From contig JAILRO010000058.1 of NCBI GenBank assembly GCA_024698145.1, positions 1 to 63,422 on the forward strand: a stretch of DNA of 63,422 nt, in the 5' to 3' direction. This document shows, piece after piece, positions 55,451 to 63,422 of the stretch (its first letter is position 1; the number at the start of each line of letters is the position of its first letter). The translations under genes and the position numbers were made by a program. The stretch comes from Lachnospiraceae bacterium. Lineage in GTDB: Bacteria > Bacillota > Clostridia > Lachnospirales > Lachnospiraceae. The notes under the pieces were generated by a model that saw only the letters and a program-made list of their open reading frames with translations, ran no database searches and was not told where the DNA came from.

Positions 55451-56722
55451 ATGAACGTACTTATAATAGGAAGTGGCGGCAGAGAGCACGCAATCGCAAC
55501 ATGTGTAGCAAAGAGCAAAAGAGTAGATAAGATATATTGTGCGCCGGGCAATGCCGGAATTGCTGATCTTGCAGAGTGTGTTAACATTCCTGTTATGGAT
55601 TTTGATATGCAGGTGGATTTTGCAAAGAACAATGATGTGGATTTTGTTATTGTTGGTCCTGATGATCCGTTAGTGGCAGGTTGCGTTGATGCATTTGGGG
55701 CAGCGGGAATTAAAGTATTCGGACCTCGTGCCAATGCTGCAATCATTGAGGGTTCTAAAGCATTTTCAAAGGACCTTATGAAGAAGTACGATATTCCGAC
55801 AGCGGCCTATGAGAATTTTGACAATGCAGAGGATGCGCTTGCATACCTTGAGACTGCAAGTTTCCCTATCGTGCTTAAAGCTGACGGACTTGCTTTGGGT
55901 AAAGGTGTTCTTATATGCAAGGATTTGGAAGAAGCCAAGGCCGGTGTTAAGGAGATAATGCTTGATAAGCATTTTGGAGATGCCGGTAACAGAATGGTAA
56001 TTGAAGAGTTTATGACAGGACGTGAGGTTTCCGTACTTGCATTTTGTGATGGAACAACAATTAAGACTATGACTTCAGCACAGGATCACAAGCGTGCCAA
56101 GGATGGAGATCAGGGACTCAACACCGGAGGAATGGGAACATTTTCTCCAAGTCCTTTCTATACAGACGAGATTGCACAGTTTTGCCAGAAGGAAGTTTAT
56201 GAGAAGACAATGGCTGCAATGAAGGCTGAGGGCAGAGATTTTGTCGGAGTACTTTTTACAGGACTTATGCTTACGGACAAAGGACCTAAAGTTCTTGAGT
56301 TTAATGCAAGATTCGGAGATCCTGAGGCGCAGGTTGTGCTTCCAAGAATGAAGAACGATATTATTGACGTTATGGAAGCTTGTGTTGACGGAAGACTTGA
56401 TGAGATAGATCTTCAGTTTGAGGATAATGCGGCAGTATGTGTTGTACTTGCTTCTGATGGATATCCTGTTTCTTACGAGAAGGGATTCGAGATAAAGGGA
56501 TTGGAATCATTTGAAGGCAAGGATGGATACTATGTATTCCATGCAGGAACAAAGTTTGCCGATCAGAAAACAGTTACTAACGGTGGACGTGTACTTGGTG
56601 TAACAGCAAAGGGTGCAGATTTGAAAGAGGCGAGAGCTAACGCATATGAAGCAACCAAGTGGATTGATTTTGATAACAAGTATATGAGAAACGATATTGG
56701 TAAGGCTATTGATGAGGCATAA
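55451..56722 (+). CDS. purD: Phosphoribosylamine-glycine ligase
   Basis: PurD makes GAR from phosphoribosylamine and glycine. This ATP-grasp enzyme has 423 residues. It begins VLIIGSGGREHAIA, with VGPDDPLVAG near 65, FPIVLKADGLALGKGV for ATP, and NARFGDPEAQVVLPR for metal binding. The ribosome site AAGGAGG precedes the ATG. clpC follows after 36 bases without a terminator. Confidence 0.96.
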   Translation: MNVLIIGSGGREHAIATCVAKSKRVDKIYCAPGNAGIADLAECVNIPVMDFDMQVDFAKNNDVDFVIVGPDDPLVAGCVDAFGAAGIKVFGPRANAAIIEGSKAFSKDLMKKYDIPTAAYENFDNAEDALAYLETASFPIVLKADGLALGKGVLICKDLEEAKAGVKEIMLDKHFGDAGNRMVIEEFMTGREVSVLAFCDGTTIKTMTSAQDHKRAKDGDQGLNTGGMGTFSPSPFYTDEIAQFCQKEVYEKTMAAMKAEGRDFVGVLFTGLMLTDKGPKVLEFNARFGDPEAQVVLPRMKNDIIDVMEACVDGRLDEIDLQFEDNAAVCVVLASDGYPVSYEKGFEIKGLESFEGKDGYYVFHAGTKFADQKTVTNGGRVLGVTAKGADLKEARANAYEATKWIDFDNKYMRNDIGKAIDEA

Positions 56723-56758
56723 TATTAGTGACATATATAAGACGGAATGGAGAATGAA

Positions 56759-59212
56759 ATGAGTCAGAATTATACCAAGAGTGCCAAGAGTGCTTTGAAA
56801 TATGCAAAAAAAATTGCACTACAGATGAAACAGGAATATGTTGGCAGCGAACATCTGCTTCTTGGTCTGGTTAAAGAAAGGTCAGGAATTGCATATGCGG
56901 TGCTGATTAAGAATGGTGTTGACGAGGAAAAACTCGAGTCACTTACAAGCCAGCTCATGATGGAGCACACCAACGTTGCAGTTGCAAGCAGAGCCGAATT
57001 TTCCAAAAGATGCCAGGATATATTGGATGTTGCTTCTATGGAAGCCAAGAAATATAAGGCTGATGAGGTGGGAACAGAGCACCTGTTGACAGCCATAATC
57101 AAACATCCGGATAGTATTGCATTTAGATTGCTTACGGCAATGAATATATCAGTCACGAAACTTTATGGAGATATTCTTGAAGCGATGGGAATAGCTCCAT
57201 CGGTTGCCAAAACGGAACTCAATAAGCTCAAATCAAAAGAGAAAAAAGGAAAATCATCAACGCCTACTTTGGATCAGTATTCCAGAGACTTTACAAAACT
57301 TGCTAAAGAAGGCAAGCTTGATCCTGTTGTTGGCAGAACTGATGAGATAGCGCGAGTTATTCAGATATTAAGCAGAAGAATGAAGAATAATCCGTGCCTT
57401 GTTGGAGAACCCGGAGTAGGTAAAACTGCAATAGTAGAAGGACTTGCACAGTTGATTATTGAAGGTGATGTGCCTGAAACTGTCAAAGAGAAAAGACTTC
57501 TTTCGCTAGATATGTCCGGAATGGTTGCAGGTTCGAAGTATCGTGGTGAGTTTGAGGAACGTATTAAAAAGCTTATTGCGGAAGTTACTCAGGCCGGTAA
57601 TGTAATACTTTTTGTAGATGAGTTACACACGATTATAGGTGCAGGTGGCGCAGAGGGTGCAATAGATGCTTCTAATATTTTAAAACCGGCACTTTCCCGT
57701 GGTGAGATTCAGATGATTGGTGCGACAACGACTGCCGAGTATAGGAAATACGTTGAGAAAGATGCTGCTTTGGAACGCCGATTCCAACCTGTTAAGGTGC
57801 ATGAACCGACTGCTGAAGAAGCATTTGACATTTTAAAGGGGTTAAGACCAAGATATGAGTACCACCATGGAATAAGCATAGGCGATGATGCGCTTAAAGC
57901 TTGCGTAGAACTGTCAACAAGATATCTCAACGATAGATTTCTTCCGGATAAGGCAATCGATCTTATGGATGAAGCATCTGCGAAAAAGAGACTTTCTGTT
58001 TATGGAATATCACCGCAGATGAAAGAGGTACAACAGCAACTTGCTGTATTAAATGATGAACTTGATCAGGCGTTTATGTCTAATGATTTGGAAACTGCAC
58101 ATTCAACAAAGCTTGCAATAAAGCTTATGGAGGAAAAGCAGGATAAACTCAAGAAAAAGCATGAGAATTCATTACGACAGGCTGATTTGATATTAAATGA
58201 CGAAGATATAGCATTGGTTGTTTCGGAATGGACCAAGATTCCGGTAAACAGACTCAAAGAAGAGGAAAGCAAGAGATTACTTCGACTTGAGGAAGAACTG
58301 CACAAACGTGTAATTGGTCAGAATGAGGCGGTAGAAGCTGTTGCCAAGGCAATCAAGCGAGGAAGAGTTGGACTTAAGGATCCCAAACGCCCAATTGGAT
58401 CATTTCTTTTCTTGGGACCTACAGGTGTAGGTAAAACCGAACTTTCCAAGGCTTTGGCTGAAGCGGTATTTGGTGATGAAAAGAATCTTATCCGCGTAGA
58501 TATGTCTGAGTATATGGAGCAACACAGTGTGTCCAAAATGATTGGATCGCCACCGGGATATGTCGGTTTTGAAGAAGGTGGACAGTTAAGTGAACAGGTA
58601 AGAAAGAATCCGTATTCAGTCATTCTTTTTGATGAGATAGAGAAGGCTCACACAGATATATTCAATGTACTTTTGCAGGTGTTAGATGATGGCCATATAA
58701 CTGACGCACAGGGACGCAAGGTTGATTTCAAAAACACAATTATAATAATGACAAGTAATGCAGGAGCTTCAAGAATTATTGAACCGAAGACTCTTGGATT
58801 TGCGACGGACACATCGGAAGAAAAAGAGCATGAGACGATGAAAAGCGGCGTTATGGATGAGGTGAAACGACTTTTTAAGCCGGAGTTCCTTAACAGAATC
58901 GATGATACAATAGTATTTCATGCACTTACTGAAGATGAGGTTAAGCAGATTGCCAATCTTTTGCTTTCTCAATTCGCAGATCGAGTTAAAAAGCAAATGG
59001 ATATCGAACTTCGATATGGCGAACCTTTGAAGAAATACATTTTTGAAAAAGGTTATGATAAGAAGTACGGTGCAAGACCATTGAAGCGTGCGATACAGAA
59101 TGAAATAGAAGATAAGATGGCGGAAGAGATTCTTTCGGGAAGAATCAAAGCGGGCGATAAGGTACGCATATCCGTTGTCAAATCGGGTGCGAAGTTTAAG
59201 GTGTTGGAATAA
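56759..59212 (+). CDS. clpC: AAA+ unfoldase ClpC
   Basis: ClpC unfolds proteins for ClpP. It has 817 residues: an N-domain (about 1-140, with [11 protein letters not shown] and [10 protein letters not shown] repeats), AAA1 with GEPGVGKTA, a middle coiled coil ([14 protein letters not shown]), and AAA2 with GPTGVGKTE. The start at 56747 is in frame but has no ribosome site; TGGAG fits the ATG chosen. The usual ctsR-mcsA-mcsB neighbours are missing, and it follows the purine genes instead. No obvious CtsR-type heptad repeat was seen upstream. Confidence 0.92.
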   Translation: MSQNYTKSAKSALKYAKKIALQMKQEYVGSEHLLLGLVKERSGIAYAVLIKNGVDEEKLESLTSQLMMEHTNVAVASRAEFSKRCQDILDVASMEAKKYKADEVGTEHLLTAIIKHPDSIAFRLLTAMNISVTKLYGDILEAMGIAPSVAKTELNKLKSKEKKGKSSTPTLDQYSRDFTKLAKEGKLDPVVGRTDEIARVIQILSRRMKNNPCLVGEPGVGKTAIVEGLAQLIIEGDVPETVKEKRLLSLDMSGMVAGSKYRGEFEERIKKLIAEVTQAGNVILFVDELHTIIGAGGAEGAIDASNILKPALSRGEIQMIGATTTAEYRKYVEKDAALERRFQPVKVHEPTAEEAFDILKGLRPRYEYHHGISIGDDALKACVELSTRYLNDRFLPDKAIDLMDEASAKKRLSVYGISPQMKEVQQQLAVLNDELDQAFMSNDLETAHSTKLAIKLMEEKQDKLKKKHENSLRQADLILNDEDIALVVSEWTKIPVNRLKEEESKRLLRLEEELHKRVIGQNEAVEAVAKAIKRGRVGLKDPKRPIGSFLFLGPTGVGKTELSKALAEAVFGDEKNLIRVDMSEYMEQHSVSKMIGSPPGYVGFEEGGQLSEQVRKNPYSVILFDEIEKAHTDIFNVLLQVLDDGHITDAQGRKVDFKNTIIIMTSNAGASRIIEPKTLGFATDTSEEKEHETMKSGVMDEVKRLFKPEFLNRIDDTIVFHALTEDEVKQIANLLLSQFADRVKKQMDIELRYGEPLKKYIFEKGYDKKYGARPLKRAIQNEIEDKMAEEILSGRIKAGDKVRISVVKSGAKFKVLE

Positions 59213-59277
59213 TTTATTCACAAAAAATTAACTGGAAATATCATCGGTGATATTGTATACTGAATGTATAATTTATT

Positions 59278-59312
59278 ACAGTCTCATAAGAAGAATGTTT
59301 ATGTAAGACTGT
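59278..59312 (+). promoter_or_regulatory. Hairpin in the leader before a small protein gene
   Basis: ACAGTCT pairs with AGACTGT and CATAA with TTATG around a nine-base loop. No T-tract follows, so it is probably not a terminator. It lies about 45 bases before the start at 59355, after a TATAAT at 59266-59271. Role unknown. Confidence 0.45.
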
Positions 59313-59354
59313 GGTTTACCGGTGCAATAAGAACAATTACGGGAGGATAATAAG

Positions 59355-59765
59355 ATGGCAGTAGTAAGCGAACTGATAAAAGAGGAGAATGGGGCACTTT
59401 GTTTTGGTAATTTTGAATTGGATTCGAAGACCAAAATGGACGGATTCGATTACAAAGGTGATAAGTATAAGATTAAGACATTCAAAGAGATTACCAAGTT
59501 AGAGCGTAACGGTTCTTTCGTTTACGAGTCAGTTCCTGGAACAGCCGTACATGATTTTAAGGCTGATGACAGCAAAGTTGAGTTCAAGATTGAAGGACTT
59601 GAGGATTCACAGATTACGCTCGAGTTAGAAGCCGGACAGGAATATGTTACGATAATAGACGGAAACAGTGCAGGTTCTGTTAAGACTAACCTCGGTGGCA
59701 AGCTTAATCTCAGTGTTGAGCTCAATCCCGGTCAGGTTTCGGAAATAAAAGTTGAGAAACTATAA
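59355..59765 (+). CDS. Small beta-rich hypothetical protein
   Basis: This 136-residue acidic protein has no signal peptide. It looks like an all-beta fold with alternating hydrophobic strands, including VEFKIEGLEDSQITLELEAG. I recall similar short Lachnospiraceae proteins being labelled endosialidase, but no catalytic motif supports that. GGGAGGAT precedes the ATG. radA begins 17 bases after its stop, so the two are probably one operon. Confidence 0.7.
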   Translation: MAVVSELIKEENGALCFGNFELDSKTKMDGFDYKGDKYKIKTFKEITKLERNGSFVYESVPGTAVHDFKADDSKVEFKIEGLEDSQITLELEAGQEYVTIIDGNSAGSVKTNLGGKLNLSVELNPGQVSEIKVEKL

Positions 59766-59782
59766 TTCGAAAGGAAACATTT

Positions 59783-61138
59783 ATGGCAAAAGCAAAGCAG
59801 ATATTTTTTTGCCAGGAGTGTGGTCATGAATCAGCTAAGTGGCTTGGACAGTGTCCGGGTTGCAAGAGTTGGAATTCTTTCGTGGAAGAAAAAGTAGTTG
59901 TAGGCGCTCAGCGTTCTTCGAGTAAGAAGGAAGCTAAGGCGCCTACAAGCATTTTGACAGTAACTGCCACGGATGACGCACGAATTGGCACAGGTATGAA
60001 AGAATTAGACAGGGTAATGGGTGGAGGAATAGTCCGTGGATCGCTCACACTGGTTGGCGGTGATCCCGGAATAGGAAAATCCACGATTCTTCTTCAAGTT
60101 TGCAGAAATCTAATTGCAGAAGGAGTGAAGACTTTATATGTTTCGGGCGAGGAGTCGCTTAATCAGATAAAGCTTCGCGCGGATAGACTTGGCGGATTTG
60201 AAAAAGATATGCTGGTTTTGTCTGAAACAGATCTTGATTTGGTTATAGAAGCAATTTCTAAAACCAATCCGGAGATCGTAATCATTGACTCTATTCAAAC
60301 TATGTTTGTTGACAGTGTCGGAAGTACAGCAGGCAGTGTTTCGCAAGTGCGCGAGGTGACGGGACAACTTATGAGAGTTGCCAAGCAGATGAATATAGCA
60401 ATTTTTATTGTAGGTCATGTGACTAAGGAAGGAACTGTAGCAGGTCCTAGAACGTTAGAGCATATGGTTGATACCGTGCTGTACTTTGAAGGTGAGAAGA
60501 ACGCACAATTTCGAATACTTCGTGGCGTGAAGAATCGTTTTGGTTCGACTAACGAAATCGGTGTTTTTGAAATGAAAGACACAGGACTTTATGAGGTTGA
60601 CAATCCTTCTGAAGTAATGCTTTCAGGAAGACCGTTAGATGCGTCAGGTTCGGTAGTTGTTTGCTCAATGGAAGGAACAAGACCTATACTCATTGAGATT
60701 CAGGCACTTGTATCAGGAACAAGTTTTAATCTTCCAAGAAGAACTTCTGTCGGAATTGATTATAACCGTGTCAACATGCTCATGGCGGTTCTTGAAAAGA
60801 GAGCAGGACTTATGCTTTCGGGAAGTGATGCATATGTCAATCTTGCCGGTGGAATCAAGCTAAATGAGCCTGCAATTGATTTGGGTATTGTTATGGCCAT
60901 AGTTTCCAGCTTTAAAAATGTTCCTATTGATCCTCATACAATAATTTTTGGCGAAGTCGGATTATCCGGAGAGGTAAGGGGAGTATCAATGGCCGCACAG
61001 CGCGTTAAGGAGGCATCGAAAATGGGCTTTAAAACGTGTATAATGCCAAAGTCAAACATTGAGGGTATAGATGCTTTTGAAGGAATGACTTTATTAGGAG
61101 TTGCCAACGTTAATGAGGCGATAAAATATTTGATTTAA
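59783..61138 (+). CDS. radA: DNA repair protein RadA
   Basis: RadA is a RecA-like branch-migration helicase in recombination repair. It has 451 residues. The zinc finger uses Cys 10, 13, 24 and 27. The Walker A is GGDPGIGKST near 92, the RadA motif KNRFG near 250, and the C-terminal Lon-like domain includes GGIKLNEPAIDLGI. All main motifs are intact. Confidence 0.96.
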   Translation: MAKAKQIFFCQECGHESAKWLGQCPGCKSWNSFVEEKVVVGAQRSSSKKEAKAPTSILTVTATDDARIGTGMKELDRVMGGGIVRGSLTLVGGDPGIGKSTILLQVCRNLIAEGVKTLYVSGEESLNQIKLRADRLGGFEKDMLVLSETDLDLVIEAISKTNPEIVIIDSIQTMFVDSVGSTAGSVSQVREVTGQLMRVAKQMNIAIFIVGHVTKEGTVAGPRTLEHMVDTVLYFEGEKNAQFRILRGVKNRFGSTNEIGVFEMKDTGLYEVDNPSEVMLSGRPLDASGSVVVCSMEGTRPILIEIQALVSGTSFNLPRRTSVGIDYNRVNMLMAVLEKRAGLMLSGSDAYVNLAGGIKLNEPAIDLGIVMAIVSSFKNVPIDPHTIIFGEVGLSGEVRGVSMAAQRVKEASKMGFKTCIMPKSNIEGIDAFEGMTLLGVANVNEAIKYLI

Positions 61139-61143
61139 TATTT

Positions 61144-61159
61144 CACAATTCCAATTGTG
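61144..61159. promoter_or_regulatory. Short perfect inverted repeat after radA
   Basis: CACAATT and AATTGTG flank two bases. It lies 65 bases before the -35 element of the chemoreceptor promoter. It could be a regulator site or a weak hairpin; no T-tract follows. Confidence 0.35.
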
Positions 61160-61208
61160 CAAAATGACGAAAAAAGAGCAAAAAAATATACAAAATCCTA
61201 TTTTCCCC

Positions 61209-61237
61209 TTGTTTTTTTACGAGAATTTAGTTATACT
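61209..61237 (+). promoter_or_regulatory. Promoter for the chemoreceptor gene
   Basis: TTGTTT at 61209-61214, a 17-base spacer and TATACT at 61232-61237, about 65 bases before the start. It is a sigma-A form, not the flagellar sigma-28 form. Confidence 0.6.
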
Positions 61238-61301
61238 GTATGCAGTGTGATGCACAGAAATGCATACAATACTTTATTTTTTTGTAGGAGGGAGATATAT
61301 T

Positions 61302-63002
61302 ATGGGAGAAAGTAATACACAGGGGGCGAAGCGTGGAGGCTTCACCATGATGAAAATGCTTATCTTGTTTGGAATGATTCCGCTTGTGGTAACCAGCATA
61401 TTATTGGTTATAATTGCCGGATCTAAGATTAGGGGGTCGGTTTCTGAAGATACAGTTGGAAAACTGGCGGTTGCTAATAAGTCATTTAATGCGTACGTGA
61501 CAGATTGGTATGCAGAGGAAGGCGAGGAAGCATTTACAGGCGAGAATAAGGATTATTCATTTGTTGATAGTTTTAAAGAGAATCATGTAGAGTTTACAAT
61601 ATTTATTGGAGATACTCGTGCTCTTACTTCACTCAAAGATAAGTCGGGTAAGAGAATTGAGGGGACTCAGGCTTCTGAAGGTGTTATTAGTTCATGTCTT
61701 AAGGGTGGACAGCATTTCCAGAATAATGGTGTGGAGATTAATGGCATTCCATATTATGTTGATTACTTACCGCTCAAAGATCCGGATGGTAATATCGTAG
61801 GTATGACTTTTGCCGGAGAGTCAGATGCGAATGTTAAGAAAGCAAGTTCAAGTGCAGTTACTGCTATGATTGTAGTTTGCCTGATATTTGTGGTTATATT
61901 TGCAACTATCATTTCTGTTGTAGCCGGTGTTGTTAAGAAACCGTTGGTAGAACTTGCTGATGCATTAGCTGTAGTTGCAGGTGGAGATTTATCTTCAGAA
62001 ATAACTGCAAAGAGTATTATTACCGAGAATATTAATATGATTGCAAGCCTTAAGAGCATGCAGGATAATCTTGGTGTCATGGTTGGTGATATTCGTAGCG
62101 AAGCCGACAACATTTTAGGTAATGTTGAGTATGTTGAGAAGATGTCAGAGCAAAGCGCAGATTCTACCAATCAGATTACATCAGCTGTTGGTGAACTTTC
62201 AATGGGTGCAACAAGCATGGCTGAGAATGTTAATGACATCAACGAACAGATGACTGAGATGGGTGATAAGGTTAATGAGATTGAAGAGAATGTCGAAGGT
62301 CTCAATAGTAATGCTGACAGAATGAATCAGGTAAGTCTTGATGCTGCCAACCATATGGCAGAAGTTATGAAGAGTAGTGAGAGTACAGTTGCTGCTGTTG
62401 ATAAGATTAACCAGCAGATACTCCTTACAAATGATTCTATAGGTAAGATTAATAATGCTATCGATCTTATTATAGAGATTGCAAGTCAGACCAATTTGCT
62501 TGCACTTAATGCAACAATCGAAGCTGCAAGAGCCGGTGAGGCAGGTCGTGGATTCGCTGTCGTTGCTGATAACATTTCAAATCTTTCAGAGCAGAGTAAT
62601 GAGAGCGCAGCTGCTATCAGGGATATCGCTGCTGAGATTCTTAGAAACTCAAGTGCATCTGTTGAACTTGCGGATAAGATTAAGCATACAATTGAAGATG
62701 AACAGAACGTAGTTAAGGAAACTCAGGAACGTTTTGATCAGTTAAATGAAGCAATTAATGAGAGTGTAGCCGAAATTGGTGTAATCAGCGAAAAGACAAC
62801 AGACCTTAATTCAATTAAGGAAGTGTTGATTAGCCATATCACTGATCTTTCTGCAATTAGTGAAGAGAATGCTGCTAATAATGAGGAAGTTAATGCTTCT
62901 GTAGAGAATATCGCACAGAGTATGAACGATATCGTTGAAAGAATGGCAAACATGAATAAACTTTCTCATAACCTTGAAGATTCAGTATCTCATTTTAAGT
63001 AA
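61302..63002 (+). CDS. Methyl-accepting chemotaxis protein
   Basis: This 566-residue chemoreceptor has two transmembrane helices (about 17-40 and 186-208) around an extracellular sensor of about 145 residues resembling a single Cache domain. A HAMP domain and a long signalling coiled coil follow. The CheA-binding hairpin tip ([18 protein letters not shown]) is near residues 395-412, and [18 protein letters not shown] follows. There is no C-terminal CheB/CheR pentapeptide. The frame stays open upstream to 61260, but GGAGGG fits the ATG chosen. It indicates a motile or gliding cell; the ligand is unknown. Confidence 0.93.
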   Translation: MGESNTQGAKRGGFTMMKMLILFGMIPLVVTSILLVIIAGSKIRGSVSEDTVGKLAVANKSFNAYVTDWYAEEGEEAFTGENKDYSFVDSFKENHVEFTIFIGDTRALTSLKDKSGKRIEGTQASEGVISSCLKGGQHFQNNGVEINGIPYYVDYLPLKDPDGNIVGMTFAGESDANVKKASSSAVTAMIVVCLIFVVIFATIISVVAGVVKKPLVELADALAVVAGGDLSSEITAKSIITENINMIASLKSMQDNLGVMVGDIRSEADNILGNVEYVEKMSEQSADSTNQITSAVGELSMGATSMAENVNDINEQMTEMGDKVNEIEENVEGLNSNADRMNQVSLDAANHMAEVMKSSESTVAAVDKINQQILLTNDSIGKINNAIDLIIEIASQTNLLALNATIEAARAGEAGRGFAVVADNISNLSEQSNESAAAIRDIAAEILRNSSASVELADKIKHTIEDEQNVVKETQERFDQLNEAINESVAEIGVISEKTTDLNSIKEVLISHITDLSAISEENAANNEEVNASVENIAQSMNDIVERMANMNKLSHNLEDSVSHFK

Positions 63003-63027
63003 AAATAATATAATAAGAATATTTTCA

Positions 63028-63060
63028 CAGCCACGAGAGAAATTCTCGTGGCTGTTTTTT
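63028..63060 (+). terminator. Terminator after the chemoreceptor gene
   Basis: CAGCCACGAGAGA pairs with TCTCGTGGCTG around a short loop, followed by TTTTTT. Confidence 0.88.
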
Positions 63061-63143
63061 GTTGAAAATACGTTGTTTTTTTGGGATTTATAATCGAAAA
63101 AAATCAAGAAAAAAAATATTTTAGAAAAAAATGAAAAAAAGTG

Positions 63144-63172
63144 TTGACTTTGGTATTTGGCTGTGGTAATAT
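63144..63172 (+). promoter_or_regulatory. Strong promoter of a likely rRNA operon
   Basis: TTGACT at 63144-63149, a 17-base spacer and TAATAT at 63167-63172, behind an A-rich UP-like stretch (63100-63140, many A runs). No protein gene follows in the window. Confidence 0.65.
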
Positions 63173-63422
63173 ATGTTTCGTTGCGGTGCTGAAGAGCACT
63201 TCAGAGAATAACCGCAAACGCTTATAAAATATAGCATTACATAATTTTTGAACATCGTTTTTTATAAGCACATGAACCTTGCAAAATTGAATGATAATTA
63301 AACAACGAAACAACCCTGAAATTCTTTTAAGATTTTCAATTGAACGTATAGTTCAAACAGTAATTACGGGATTGATTTTTAGCCAGCGATGGCGAATGAG
63401 ATCTCAGGAAACAAACTTTAAT
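63173..63422 (+). other. Probable 16S rRNA leader (window ends before the 16S gene)
   Basis: These 250 bases have no protein frame of note. They hold a GCGGT/ACCGC hairpin near 63183-63217 and segments of the type found ahead of 16S genes in clostridia (CTTGCAAAATTGAATGATA, and the end AGGAAACAAACTTTAAT). The 16S sequence itself would begin just past base 63422. This is inferred from style and position, since no rRNA base is present. Confidence 0.5.

Noticed and set aside
1-63422. CRISPR arrays, tRNA genes, insertion sequences, prophage genes
   Set aside because: Searched by eye on both strands; no regular repeat-spacer array, cloverleaf with CCA-type end, transposase motif or phage structural gene was found.

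Overview
The window comes from a low-GC, Gram-positive anaerobe, most likely a member of the Lachnospiraceae (Butyrivibrio/Pseudobutyrivibrio/Roseburia type). The case rests on gene content read from the translations, not on any database search: a class 1B dihydroorotate dehydrogenase pair (PyrK-PyrD), an AddAB recombination nuclease, the spoIIAA-spoIIAB-sigF sporulation operon, a chemotaxis receptor, ClpC, and several membrane or zinc-ribbon proteins typical of that family. Ribosome binding sites are strong (AGGAGG type) and many promoters are clean -35/-10 pairs with 17-bp spacers. No phage, transposase, tRNA gene or CRISPR array was seen.

Layout. 1-2018: pyrK-pyrD behind a 294-base structured repeat. 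2251-4958: a two-component system. 5236-9350: an accessory patch with a zinc-ribbon protein, a secreted Fn3-like protein, a frameshifted secreted-protein remnant and an orphan TNT-type NAD glycohydrolase toxin with a likely immunity gene. 9609-14105: glgB (with an odd Lys/Thr tail) and typA. 14141-22408: a co-directional operon of acyltransferase, zinc-ribbon membrane protein, esterase-like hydrolase, LTA-synthase-like sulfatase, VanZ-like protein, small membrane protein and M29 peptidase. 22443-26052: Ca/Na antiporter, then on the minus strand a metallophosphoesterase and a ParB-like/BMP fusion. 26053-26767: a gene-free stretch with the second copy of the structured repeat and a long hairpin arm. 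26768-37319: topB, an acyltransferase-like beta-helix protein, a small membrane protein and addBA. 37411-43580: queF, folC, a zinc-ribbon TPR protein, spoIIAA-AB-sigF and aroB. 43622-46556: a secreted Big2/NlpC-P60-like protein, purE and purC. 46676-59212: a J-like/TPR protein, an Hsp70, an EAL protein, purM-purN-purD and clpC. 59355-63002: a small hypothetical protein, radA and a chemoreceptor. 63144-63422: a strong promoter and leader that look like the start of an rRNA operon whose 16S gene lies beyond the window.

The most notable signal is the repeat seen at 1-294 (minus sense) and 26073-26310 (plus sense). Both copies end a few bases from a start codon (pyrK; the ParB/BMP gene). They share about 75 almost identical bases and then diverge in a way that preserves base pairing: one 29-base hairpin has four compensatory pair changes between the copies. 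This points to a conserved RNA. G-U wobbles favour transcription away from the adjacent genes, but a leader or mobile-element role cannot be excluded. Other points worth following are the orphan TNT toxin cassette between near-identical terminators, the cytosolic ParB-like/BMP protein, the J-like protein lacking HPD next to an HscC-like Hsp70, and the histone-like tail on the branching enzyme.
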